From NCBI GenBank assembly GCA_903813345.2, contig CAIIXF020000009.1:22963759-23027758 (forward strand): DNA of 64,000 bases. The letters are read 5' to 3'. The notes beneath the pieces are model-generated. The model searched no databases. It was not told where the DNA came from and worked only from the letters and a program-made list of their open reading frames with translations. Numbering within the stretch: the stretch's first letter is position 1; every line of letters starts with the position of its first letter. Made by a program: the position numbers and the translations under genes. The stretch comes from Owenia fusiformis (taxonomy: Eukaryota; Annelida; Polychaeta; Sabellida; Oweniidae). Below, piece by piece: positions 1-10,620 of this stretch.

Positions 1-2
1 GG

Positions 3-268
3 ATACTGAACTCCCGGTTAATTTCGCGAGTTTTAATTTCGTGTATTTTGAGAAAACACGATTTTGCAGCTATTAAATTTGGTGAATTTCACTAAGTGCA
101 CCTACTACTTTGTCATCTTAGTCAATGACACGCTTCACCTTAACCTCTGTTACATCGTGATTTCACAAATCCCCGGGGATTTAATTGACAATTTCACAGA
201 TTAATGTTTGCGATTTTACCACAAACGCGAAAATAAATCGCACGCTAAAAATACCGGGAGTACAGTAT
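3..268. mobile_element. MITE with 16-bp terminal inverted repeats
   Basis: The first 18 bases hold ATACTGAACTCCCGGT and positions 253-268 hold its reverse complement with one mismatch. The interior is AT-rich with several gcgaattt/aaattcgc-like tracts and no reading frame. This is a short non-autonomous DNA element. The left flank is cut by the window edge, so the target duplication cannot be read. Confidence 0.6.
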
Positions 269-789
269 GTCATTTTTTCTTGATTTATCATGTTTTATTC
301 AATACAATAATATATATTGAAAGAAAATTTCCAAAAGGCGACTTTGTTTAACATTATTAGTCGCAGTATGTCATATTTGAGCCTCATGTTTTTTCATTCT
401 TCTAAGACAATACAAGACAGATTTTGAGAAACAAAATGGCGTCTAATGGATATCGAGGAGTATGTGCTGAAGAAGCATTGCATATAGTGATGTGCCAAGA
501 AAACGTGATGATTCAAACTTCAATAGTAGCTAGTGGTGGATGAGTTTACAAAATACACCAATTTATGCAGTTGATATGCAAGTACATGGGGTTACACAGT
601 CTAATTTTTCGCAAAAAAATCTGAATTTTTTTATTGGTTTTAGTAATTTAAGGGTTAACTTAATGGCTCCATTAAACCATCATTTATAATGGGTTTGCAA
701 ACTAAAACCAATCAATTGTACTTGTACTTGTCACACTAGGCATATTAACTATCTGATATATTGAACTGATCATAACATTTATAGACTAA
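269..789. other. unassigned intergenic DNA
   Basis: AT-rich DNA with no reading frame, hairpin or repeat that I can assign. Confidence 0.5.
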
Positions 790-1660
790 AACTAGAAAAC
801 AGCAACTCCACTGAGTAGCAAATATCACCAAATTCCTTCTTTAACAGAGGTCCCTTGCCCCTATAACAATGACCATTAAAATTTGCACTTAATCCTATAA
901 CTGGTATTTAAGTTTTCAAAATTACACCTTTTCATGAGCAGCCATCTTGAAAATTCTTTATTTCTATATGTCACTAAAGGATCAGCATAAAAAATTGAAC
1001 AAAATCAGTAAGGAATTTGAGTTATCAAACATTTTTAAGACAAATGGTGGAAATTTTAAAATGAGTGGCCATATTGAAAATGGCTCCTAAGCAGAGGTCC
1101 TTTGCCCATACGATATGAGTCTATACAATTTGGACCAAATTCTGTTCGAAAAATGGTGGGCATTTTGAATTGAGTAACCATATTGAAAATGTTTCCTTCA
1201 GCAGAGATCCTAGACTCATAAAGCATAACCCAATAAAATTTGAACCAAATCCATCAACCAATATTTCAGTTATTGCCAGGACATACTAACAAACAGATGA
1301 AAAGAAATAAAAACGAACTGATGGCTTCTCATATGAACTTTGTTTGGTGGGGTGAAAACAGTAGCAAATCCCAACAAACAAACTGTATTTACTCCCATCA
1401 ATGTATGCAGCTTTCAATTTCATTTTCAATATTTTCAATATATCTTTTGGTGACCATTTTACAAGTCAATCATTTTTTTGAAGTGGTACCAGTTTGAAAA
1501 AATATTTTTGAGTTAAATCCATATCCATTATAAACCTTTCAACAAAATAAGAAAAATGTCGGTCAACTAGTTTTTGAGTTATCGCCTTGACTGAAGGGTG
1601 GATGGAAGGACAGATGGACAGAGAACTTCACTACATCTGTACCAAGCTTTACTCATTGAG
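790..1660. repeat. dispersed repeat, 'gccattttgaaaatgg' family, degenerate copy
   Basis: This stretch repeats a module of 'ggccat(a/t)ttgaaaatg', then 'cagaggtcc...ccata', then 'ttgaaccaaatcc', then 'gagttatcgcc'. It ends in a ggatggaaggacagatggac tract. The same modules occur at 4500-6480 (interrupted), 16040-16110, 50150-50530 and 58600-58890. It is non-coding; the short reading frame at 1240-1497 has no recognisable protein content. Confidence 0.55.
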
Positions 1661-1758
1661 ATGATAAAGAGCAATAGCATAACACACCAAGCAAGTTCAG
1701 ATTCATATTAGTTTGATTGAATCTAACCCATCTAAATAAATAAAATTAGCCAATAACA

Positions 1759-3261
1759 ATGTACAAGTGGAAGAAGATAAGGCCATCCATACGCTATCCA
1801 GTTCTGGTTCTTTTAATTCTGACTGTTTTATATCACATTTATATCATTAATACAATCTTTCTAAAACAGACAACAAGAGGGAGCGAAATACAACCTGATG
1901 TTTTGGCACAAATGAAGGATTACGACACAAAAAGTGAATCACAACATCAGGTACATGAACCACCACATGTTGGTGAAAAGAAACAATTGAAGTATGAAAT
2001 TCATATTGATAAGAAATGGAATCACAATAAACAGGAACTTTTTGACACAATAATTAAAAGTGACCCACCACTTGATGGGAAATATGAACAACCAAATGAA
2101 GTTCATAATTATAACATAGTGGAGAAAATTGGAAAAAGCAAGCCAGAAGTCAGTGTAGATCAGATAAATACTGAGACACTTGGTGATAAGAACACAGTGT
2201 CAAAACTGAAAAATGTTTATTTTGCAAAAACACACAAAGCAGCGAGTACCACAATTCAAAATCTTCTTTTCAGGTATGGAGAGAAATATAATCTGACATT
2301 TGCAATGCCTTGGAATATCCATCGTGCTGGATACCCGAATCATTTCACTCCTGACGTCATTATGCCTTTAGCAAAGGGATATAATGAATATAATGTTTTT
2401 TGTCACCATACTCGATTCCACCCAAGAGTCTTAGACTTCATGCCTCATGACACGCTTTATATAGGAGCAGTGCGCAGTGTAGAGAAACAGTTTCTCTCTG
2501 GGTATATGTATCATAAATTTTATGAATGCTATGGAATGAAAAATGAAAATATTACTCAAGTTCTGGAAATTATGCAAGGGTATAAACATGGCCTGCAGTG
2601 TTCAAAATGGAAAGTCTCCAGTCAAAGTGAACAAATGTTTGATTTTGGACTTCAAATTGAAGACATGTCAAACATAACTATGATCAAAGATTACATACAT
2701 TATTTAGACAGTGTTTTTGATTTCATATTTGTCGCTGATTATTTCTATGAAAGTCTGGTTTTGCTGGCAGATATTCTCAATTTACCATTGAGTGACATGG
2801 TATTCTATCAACTAATGCAAGTCAAGAGACATCCAGAGTTAAGCACAAAAGACATTTTGATTTTGAAAAAGTGGAATATTGCTGATTATATGCTATATGA
2901 TCACTTTAATCAGTCATTTTGGAGACGGGTGGAACTATACGGCGAAAACAAACTAAACCAAAAAGTTGAAGCGTTAAAACAACTTCAGGATTCAGCTCTG
3001 TTAAACTGCTTAAAAAATCCTGAGAATATTTTATGTGAACTAATGGAGCTACAAGAACCGCAATTTACACATGATTTGAAAATGAAAATGGTCTTTGAAG
3101 AACATTTGAATATAAAAGTAGGAACTCAAATTAAATTCCATACAAAATGGCCAAGCAAACTCGGAAAGTCCTATCCATTTCATTCAAAGACATTCAAACA
3201 ACTTCATTTCAGAAACTCTAGAATTGAAAAGCATTATTTATCAGTATTAGAGCAAAAGTAG
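1759..3261 (+). CDS. galactose-3-O-sulfotransferase-like protein, copy 1
   Basis: Single-exon frame of 500 codons. It belongs to the galactose-3-O-sulfotransferase (GAL3ST) family, Golgi enzymes that transfer sulfate from PAPS to the 3-OH of galactose on glycolipids or glycans. Visible features: a short basic cytoplasmic tail, a type II membrane anchor at about residues 13-35, a hydrophilic stem to about residue 150, then the catalytic domain. The 5'-phosphosulfate-binding loop is KTHKAASTTIQNLLFRYG (from K157). The 3'-phosphate-binding motif contains R239-S240 (AVRSVEKQFLSGY). The family signatures DYFYESLVLLADIL and DHFNQSFWRRVE are present. The start ATG precedes the basic tail directly. 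The stem is low in complexity and diverges from copy 2 at 13265-14719, while the catalytic domain is nearly identical. The acceptor sugar cannot be predicted. No intron is seen, so the gene is either intronless or this is its single coding exon. Confidence 0.9.
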   Translation: MYKWKKIRPSIRYPVLVLLILTVLYHIYIINTIFLKQTTRGSEIQPDVLAQMKDYDTKSESQHQVHEPPHVGEKKQLKYEIHIDKKWNHNKQELFDTIIKSDPPLDGKYEQPNEVHNYNIVEKIGKSKPEVSVDQINTETLGDKNTVSKLKNVYFAKTHKAASTTIQNLLFRYGEKYNLTFAMPWNIHRAGYPNHFTPDVIMPLAKGYNEYNVFCHHTRFHPRVLDFMPHDTLYIGAVRSVEKQFLSGYMYHKFYECYGMKNENITQVLEIMQGYKHGLQCSKWKVSSQSEQMFDFGLQIEDMSNITMIKDYIHYLDSVFDFIFVADYFYESLVLLADILNLPLSDMVFYQLMQVKRHPELSTKDILILKKWNIADYMLYDHFNQSFWRRVELYGENKLNQKVEALKQLQDSALLNCLKNPENILCELMELQEPQFTHDLKMKMVFEEHLNIKVGTQIKFHTKWPSKLGKSYPFHSKTFKQLHFRNSRIEKHYLSVLEQK

Positions 3262-3584
3262 TGGATTTTAAAGGTTACATTTGAAATATCAACACAGATC
3301 TAATTTCAAACACTCAATTACCAGTATCTCACAATATTTGTTTTTATCCCACGATTAATGTGTTATCTGTACAATAACAGCAATTGATATTGCTGATATC
3401 ATTGAAATTCATGTGATATTTTCCAGAAAATCGTTTATCAAACTCATATGCGTGTGATATCGTTTATCTCATGCATTAAATTACGATTGTGTATATAATT
3501 TGATTAGAAGGCTGCTAAATAACGATTAACAATTGTATTTATGACGAACTATATCACAAGGTGATCGTAATCATGGGAAAAACC
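3262..3584. other. 3' flank of sulfotransferase copy 1
   Basis: AT-rich, with several 'gtgatat...gtttat' repeats leading into the foldback that follows. No gene seen. Confidence 0.4.
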
Positions 3585-3726
3585 CAATATCACATAATTT
3601 CTCGTGATATCATTTTAACGCCTCGTAGACATCAAATATCAACACTCATTCGCTTCGCTCACTCGTGTTGATATTTGATATCAACTCGGCGATAAAAATG
3701 ATATCACTCAAAATGATGTGATATTC
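3585..3726. repeat. foldback (long hairpin) element
   Basis: Nested inverted arms: ATCAAATATCAACAC (3631-3645) pairs perfectly with 3665-3679. The flanking gatatcattttaacgcc (about 3606-3622) pairs imperfectly with 3688-3705, and aatatcacataa... (3585-3610) pairs with 3701-3726. The loop is tcattcgcttcgctcactcg. Typical of a MITE-type snapback; no target duplication identified. Confidence 0.6.
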
Positions 3727-4499
3727 TGTATTTATTGAAGTTATCTTGTTATTTAGTGCTTAATGTTTTGTTAATTATTTCCCCAATCAAGGATGATTGG
3801 TTCCCAGGGTTCCAACTTGATATTTTACCATAAATGGCAGACATGTTGTGATTACCAAATTCAAAATTAAACAGCCGGCATTTTTCCACTTCAGAATTTG
3901 AATCATGGATTTCGGCTTTATTTCCAAACAATCAAGAAGTGATCAAAAAGCTACATTCAAATCTTTTGGATTGTAATTTTTAATTTAAAGCCAGAATAAT
4001 GTCAGACAATAACAACATTTTCATTGTCAACATCAATATTGCAAGAATATCAGCCATACTTCTTGCAAGCCGTTCTTTGCCAAAGAAATCAGAACTGGAT
4101 AAATTGCTTGGAGATCAAAAATATCGAGTTGGAACTCTGGGATCCAATTCCCTTTTCCTTGTCCTCCCAATATTGCCCTTCGTGCTCATCCCTGTATATC
4201 TCTGAATCAAAATGCTGAGTGTGCAATTTTTATGGTTTGTGTTTTATCTGTGATTTGCATATACTGTACTTGATTATAACAGTATTTTGCTATGTTAAGG
4301 CTAATTGTACTGTATGTGTCATTTTAAGCATTGTATTATCTTTGAATCTTGTGCTTATATGTAACTTTATTTGAGTGTAATTCTTTTAACTAGATGGTGA
4401 CAATGAAAAGTTTAATTCCAGACGCCAGATTCCAGACCTTTTCACTTTTAAACTGACTAAAATTTTGATATTAAGCTTTGACATTTGATTAAACTCATG
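3727..4499. other. unassigned intergenic DNA
   Basis: AT-rich. Short reading frames on both strands show no domain, signal or conserved motif. Nothing assignable. Confidence 0.45.
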
Positions 4500-6480
4500 A
4501 CTTATAATTGACAAAAACAAGGACAACTTCTCTGGTGGTAAAAGTAAGAAAAATAGTATTACCAGAACAACGGCAACGCCAAAGCGTAGCGAATCCCATC
4601 AAACAGAAATGGCTGGCATTTTTACTAACGAAATATATAGCAAATATCGTAAAACAACACACCAGAAAGGCCACCATTTTCAAAATGGTTGCTCACTAGC
4701 CAAGTTGTCATCAGAAGAAATAATATGCTTTTAAGTAGCCACCTATAAATGTTTTGAAAAATCGCATACATGTACTTGTAAAATAACACACATAAAAATG
4801 GTGGCCATTTTTCAAAATGGCCGACTACTCCCCAAAGTTTTATTAGACAATGTGCCATGCTTAAAGTATTCACATATCAAGTATGAACAAAATCGTTCCA
4901 CTACTTTTGAGTTATAGTAAAACATGTAAAAATGACAGCCATTTTTTAAAATGGCCGCCTACTATCGGAAGTGTAATGAGACAGTGTGCAAGGCTCATGA
5001 GTATTCACATATCAAATATGAACAAAATTGCTTCACTACTTTTCAAGTTATAGTAAAAAAAACGTAAAAATGGTAGCCATTTTTCAAAATGGCCGCCTAC
5101 TACCCAAAGTGTCATTAGACAGTGTGCTATGCTTATAGTATTCACATATAAAATATGAAACCTACCAAATACAAGGGGCGATCCATATATTCTGATAAAA
5201 ATGCTCTCATCTTGTGATTTTTTCACATATCCCTCTCATTTTTTCAGAAAATGTAGATTATGTAATTACACATACAATGCTAAAATATTATAGCTATATC
5301 TTAAACTTTCAATGAGATAAGGCTGCCATGGTAACCTGTATTAAGGGTAGGCAGGTCAATTTAATTATAACATATAAATATCAAAATAACTTGTTATTTT
5401 AATTATTTTAAAGCATGCGGAAATCATGCATTTTTTCTAAAAAAGTTTGGTATTGTTACTCGTTGTTTGTTGCTAAACAAATGTTTATATGTGCTCACTA
5501 TAACATCACAACAAATCACAATAGCATTGTAGGACAGAATGGCCCAATTGACACTACATGTTATGAGACACACCAAAAATCAAATTGTCAGATTAGGTTA
5601 ATGTGGCTGATGCAGAGTGTCACATTAACGGATACATTAAGGAATACCATTAGATTTGATTTTCTTTCAAGAATAAGTTAGAGGACACTGTCAGAGACAT
5701 ACATGGACTCATAAAGTGCATGGGCAAGGTGTTATATCTGCATAAAGAATATATAGGTAGTATTGTAAAGAGGAAAGCATGGTCACCGTTGAAGATCATC
5801 CGCAATCTGATTGCAAGAAGAGCTTGCGAACAGAGAATAACACTACGATAAATTGAGATGTTACTTATGAAAAGATAGCTATCCCACTGTATAAATTATC
5901 AAACAAGGGCAACAGGGGTATGGAACAGATAAATGAATAGTTGACAATGACTGGAAGATGCGTTTGATCTGCTTAAAATAGGTACCGAGGAATGATTAAA
6001 TTAACATATTTATCTATTTTAGACGTTATAATTTAACTGACCTGCCTACCCTAAATACAGGTTACCATGGCAACCTTATTTCAAAATTAATTTAAGATAC
6101 AGCTAAAATATTTTAGCATCGTATGTGTAATTACATAATCTACATGTTCTGAAAAAATGAAAGGGATATTTGAAAAAAATCACAAAATGAGAGCATTTTT
6201 ATCAGAATATATGGATCGCCCCTTGTATATGAACAAAATCGCTGAATTACTTTTATGGCCGCCATTTTGAAATGAGCAGCCATTTTGAAAATCGGCTTCC
6301 GAGCAGAACTTCTACTCCCATAGGGTATATGTGTACAAAATATGAACAAAATCGGGTCAACGGTATTTGAGTTATTGCCCGGACGGACGGACGGACAGAT
6401 GTACGTACGTACATACGTACGGACGGATGGAGGCGTTCCCTATATCCCTCCGAACTTTGTTCGATGGGATAATCAATAAA
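4500..6480. repeat. dispersed 'aaatggccgccatttt' repeat, internally triplicated and interrupted
   Basis: The left end (about 4570-4740: 'gcgtagcgaatcccatc', 'atggctggcatttttac') and the right end (about 6240-6475: 'cggcttccgagcagaact', 'ggaggcgttccctatatccc') match the continuous copy at 50150-50530. Between them, three units of about 135 bp (about 4795, 4928 and 5065) each carry aaatggccgcc near an imperfect palindrome with ccatttt, followed by gagttatag. The copy is split by the 5172-6225 element. A ggacggacgg/acgtacgt simple tract lies at 6378-6430. Confidence 0.65.
5172..6225. mobile_element. 1,054-bp element with about 200-bp terminal inverted repeats
   Basis: Positions 5172-5371 (starting CAAGGGGCGATCCATATATT) are inverted at 6025-6225 with only scattered differences. 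TA flanks both ends, compatible with a TA target. The element splits a dispersed repeat whose unit resumes at 6226 ('tatgaacaaaatcg'). The interior of about 650 bp has no transposase frame, so it is non-autonomous. The tip resembles that of the mariner relic at 7597-9467 (CRAGGGGYGATC). Confidence 0.8.
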
Positions 6481-7596
6481 TTAAAGAAAATGTTGTCTAT
6501 TTTGATTTAGACCTTTGATCTTCAGTTTTTCAGTATTTTTTTCAGTATTTATTATGACCTTTTAAAGTCATTCACTGTGTTTGTACTAATTTAGTCTATA
6601 ACTAACAATTGTGAATAACTGTCATTTTTTACCTTTAAAAAGTAATGGAAGACAAAATAAATCTCAATTCTGACTTCAAATTCAGGAATCTTAGAGAATG
6701 TTTTGTATTATTTTCTGTTTTTTATGAGGTTATTTCATAAAACTCAAGAGTCATGGTATGTTTGGTAAAAATGAGGTGCTTTGTTAATTTACTAACCACT
6801 GATTTTTGTCATGAAAATGAAATTCTATGTCAATATACAATACATACAATGGATACATATGATACATGTATATCCTGATTTCTGTTATCTAATAACATTT
6901 CTTCATATCATATTTTTTCGGGATTTACCGCCCTTTATCTAGGTAGATTATTCCTCAGAAATATGAATGAAAAGCTATACGCATTAAACACCATTAACAC
7001 ATGAACTTGATTTGACGATGGCAAAAACACAATGATAACGTGATGAGATTCTGCACCATTGAAGAACAGAGGATTTAAGAGATAATAAAAATCGATAAAA
7101 GTTGGACAATTAATTTACAACTTATCATTAATAGAAAAAATATTTCTCAAAGGATGGTAAAAAAGCGACGAGGCAAGCTCATCGTCTGCGTCGTCCTAGC
7201 TATGCTAATTTGGAGACCATAACATAATGAACATATCATTTGTACGCGATTGCCGCTTATGTCACGCATTTGGTACAAAATATGTGTATATATCACGCAT
7301 TTGTTTCGAAAATATTTGACCTTAACTATGGGATTAAGTGTAAATATCACGAAATTGAGACAATTTTTTGTTAAGGTCGCCTATTAGATCTGATACCATT
7401 CTGATACTCATAGCATCTTTCTGTTTCACCTGAAACATTTCAGGGCTGAGAAGAAATGAGATGCCATGGTTTATCATGATGGTCTGATACTAGCTTTAAT
7501 CAAATAATGGCACAACACAACATAACCCAGGTCACATCTACCAAGATATGCGAAATAAACTGGAAATAACATTGCATACGTTACCAATGCCATCAT
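6481..7596. other. unassigned intergenic DNA
   Basis: AT-rich, with no coding signal, tandem array or clear inverted repeat. Confidence 0.4.
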
Positions 7597-7614
7597 ACGA
7601 GGGGTGATCAATAA

Positions 7615-8030
7615 TTCAAACATGACCGTGCTCTAATTGAATTTCTCAACCAATCAGAATGCAGCATAGCCAATATAGAACGTTCTCTAATTCTCCATAG
7701 ATGCACGACCGTGCTCTATCCAATCATCCGGGAATCTACGTATTGTATTTGCATTGTGACGTCACACCTGGGAATGGCGAAAATAACAACGAGCTCGAGT
7801 TTGGTGTATCTCATGTAGCTCCAATCCCCAATTCTCTGAACAATGTTTTCATTTTTTATATGTTTGAATCGGAATAAATAATGATAGGCCATTCAATATG
7901 GTGAAATTCAGCACTCGTTGGACAGAATGTCAGTACAAATGCACTCACCTTCGGTTCGTGCTTTGTACGACATTCTGTCCAACTCGTGCTGAATTTCACC
8001 ATATTGAATGGCCTATCATTATTTATTCCT
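7615..8030. repeat. foldback element inserted in the mariner TIR, TAA target duplication
   Basis: The mariner left TIR is interrupted exactly here: it reads ...gatcaaTAA, then this 416-bp insert, then TAAgtaatgg, while the right TIR is uninterrupted. TAA (7612-7614 and 8031-8033) is therefore the target duplication. The right half contains 61-bp arms (7871-7931 and 7969-8029) that pair except for 3 bases, around a loop with ccttcggttcg. The left half contains CCAAT-like motifs (accaatcag, gccaat, tccaatcat) and a CRE-like gtgacgtcac (about 7758). Confidence 0.7.
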
Positions 8031-8370
8031 TAAGTAATGGACGCTTTTTGCACAGATGCTTTTTATCGACCAATCCTTTTGATTTACTTACCAGTGATAC
8101 ATCATTCAATTATCTATCAACTCTGAAGATTTGAAGACAATATATACATAACATGTTGATATATCCTTATATCCATGAAGGAGGTACAGGTACCCCGGGA
8201 CCGACATTTACGTCACATATTCTGAAGCTATTTGAGATTGTTTAACATGCAATGCAGTTGAATGCAGGCTGAACAAAACAAACCATTATGGTCATGAATT
8301 ACCCCATTTTGTTATGCCTAATAGTTGAATTTGAATATTGTATCATCACTATGTGGTATTCATGCCATAT

Positions 8371-8688
8371 TCATTCCACAGGGACCTCTAAATAGGTTCC
8401 ATCAAGTGCTACATGTACACAGTTCCCCATCCTCTTAACACAAGATTGTGAGACAAGGCTGAATCCATTCTCTGACATGGTAGCAAGATACAGTTGCACG
8501 GGTTGTTTTATTTCATCAATGTCAATAAACCTGCATCCCTTTTCTATAGAAATAAGTAGTATAGAAATAAACAAGGCACATGTGAGCAGATCTGGACAAT
8601 ATGGTACATTGGCAAAGGGCTCAATTTTGAGGTCCAGGGATATTGTTTTCTGAACATTTTGAAATCTGTGGGCAGGTGCATTGCCCAT
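8371..8688 (-). pseudogene. mariner transposase C-terminal fragment
   Basis: The 105-residue frame reads like the C-terminal third of a mariner transposase: GNAPAHRF (family D-N-A-P-A-H), PYCPDL (family PYSPDL), then a KG.RF...EI...VQ.YL segment and VKR.GNCVHV..G.YLE near the end. The second catalytic aspartate of the D,D34D triad is replaced by Gly (GNAPAH), while the third Asp (PYCPDL) remains. The N-terminal DNA-binding domain and first catalytic Asp are missing. It cannot be an active transposase. Confidence 0.75.
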
Positions 8689-8759
8689 ATACTCTGTGTG
8701 CAGAGTCTAGTTAAACTACACTCTGCCTAGTAGAGACCATATTACAGTTTAGTAGCCCC

Positions 8760-9010
8760 GCCCCCACGGCGGGTACCGGTGACAGTTTGTGTCATAAATC
8801 ACTTCTGATTTACGCGCTGACCTTTCTTCCACCAATCAGCGAGCTTGAAGAAACACACCAAATGCGTTCTAATTAAATATGTGCATGTCATTGGTCAATT
8901 TCGGGCTCAACGATGATGTCAGAAGGAATGACCATATATAGAACGTCGGTCAAATTTGGCCGACGAACACTGATTGGCGCGGTGAGTTCACAGGTTTATT
9001 TTAGTTTGAA
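8760..9010. other. GC-richer, CCAAT-rich promoter-like segment
   Basis: Inside the mariner relic a stretch richer in GC than its surroundings carries ccccgcccccacggcggg, accaatcagcg, cattggtcaa, gattggcgcgg, tgatgtcag and catatata. CCAAT boxes in both orientations plus a TATA-like site resemble a pol II promoter. No transcript can be assigned. It may simply be another inserted repeat. Confidence 0.3.
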
Positions 9011-9467
9011 AGAGTGAAGACGAAGCTCTCTTTTAAGAAGTGAAGTCAAACGAATGCAAAGGGTATTGTCCATATGGAGTAGGGTGTTCCCTTGTCTCCC
9101 CATCCCTTTCTTCCACAATGCTTTCTCAAATTGACCTGCAAACCCCTTCCATACAACACTCTGACATTACAATACTTTCTATTCATGTGTTACCAGTCAA
9201 AAAATTTTAAACAACACAACACTTGTTGCATATAAAATGTTCAAATCTAACTGAAATTTACCAAACTGGCTAAAAACTGAATATGTGACGTAAATGTCGG
9301 TCCCGGGAAATAAGGATATATCAATATGTATTAAATATTTTGTCTTCAAATCTTCAGAATTGATAGATAATTGAATGATGTATCACTTGTAGGAAAATAA
9401 AAGGGATTGGTCTATAAAAAGTATCTGTGTAAAAAAGTGTCCATTACTTATTGATCACCCCTCGTAT

Positions 9468-10494
9468 TTTCCATTCAAATAATACACTTGAAACCTATTG
9501 ACTCTCAAGGAATCAACTATTCGTTTGTTTTATATTTCTTTCAAACTGAGCTATTTTTTCAAAGTCATCTGCAAATTACTAGGAATTCATATCTGTTCTT
9601 TGATTTTATAGCTGACTTTCCATTGGCTATTGGTATGTCCCTGGTGCCTTATCGAGAAGGCTTGCAACATTTAGGATCATGTTTAAATTCAGTTTTAATT
9701 ATTCATATTATTTATCATATTCAGAGAGATGCAATTCCTATACCTATATGGGTGTTTCATTTTGAACATATATGTTGCAAGAATAGAATGTGTTTTTTAT
9801 TATGCATGGTAAAAATAAATTCACTCATCCTAGTATTCCGTGATTCCGCGTCGCCGCAGAAAAACCGCAGAAATTTGCATTTTCATTTTTTTGCAGAATT
9901 TTTGTTTTGGCACGGAATTTCGCGGAAAACATGATTTTTCCAGTCAACCATCTCATCTCATATTTGTCACTCACCTAAACACCTAAAGACTCCGCTCGTT
10001 TGTTGTCAGATACTTGTGTTTTGTCATATTTTCAAGAGGAAATCTGAAATCTGTTTTAAATTCTCGAACTTCCGCCTTTGCACTTAGAGGTAAGACTGCG
10101 TCTAACATAATCACGAAATTTGAAACCGATGACTGTCCCTCGTAATTGTTTTGCAATAATATGTCTAATATTGTATTCTTTTGTATTCTAACGCAATAAA
10201 TCATGCTTCTTCTTGCGTTTTACTTCGTCATATATAAATAAACGACATCTGAATTCCCTGCATATTGATCTGGAATTTCGTGATACTTCGAATTTCGTGA
10301 TAGTTCACAAGTGAGCATTTGGTAAGTTTTGTCGCTAATTGATTAAAATTGCATCTGGTGTTATTTATTACTGCAGTTGTCCATTATCGCTGAAGAAAGC
10401 ATCATGAGTGGAGTTCAAGAATTTTGAATTATTAATTTTTTGGAAAAAATTATTGATTTTAGCAAGAATTTTATTTTTTGCACATACTTGAACC
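9468..10494. other. unassigned intergenic DNA with cgcagaaatt tracts
   Basis: The frame at 9488-9934 has no recognisable domain. At 9840-9930 there is a 'cgcagaaa...gcagaattt...cggaatttcgcgg' tract related to the array at 10495-10620. Nothing else seen. Confidence 0.4.
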
Positions 10495-10620
10495 ACAAAA
10501 TTTCACTTTTCCCCGTGCAGAATTTGGTGCAGAATTTTAGATTTCATGCAGAATTTGGTGCAGAATTTGGCTTTTTCATGCAGAATTTCTGCGCAGAATT
10601 TGCATTTTTCTCATAGAATT
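10495..10620. repeat. short irregular tandem array of 'gcagaattt'
   Basis: GCAGAATTTGGTGCAGAATT-type units recur about seven times with spacers, ending in 'ctgcgcagaatttgc'. Non-coding. Confidence 0.6.

Larger units (their letters stand above)
7597..9467 (-). mobile_element. mariner-like transposon relic with long TIRs
   Basis: TACGAGGGGTGATCAATAA (7597-7615) is inverted exactly at 9449-9467, with TA at both ends. The inverted similarity continues inward: 8033-8235 pairs with about 9287-9448, so the full TIR is about 200 bp. It is broken by a 416-bp insertion at 7615-8030. The minus strand at 8371-8688 encodes the C-terminus of a mariner transposase. The remaining transposase is absent or replaced by 8700-9060, so the element is dead. 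Confidence 0.75.

Noticed and set aside
7898-8134. 78-codon plus-strand frame
   Set aside because: Runs through the arms of the foldback element and into the mariner TIR.
9488-9934. 148-codon plus-strand frame
   Set aside because: Hydrophobic, AT-driven composition with no motif or splice support; ends in a gcagaattt repeat tract.
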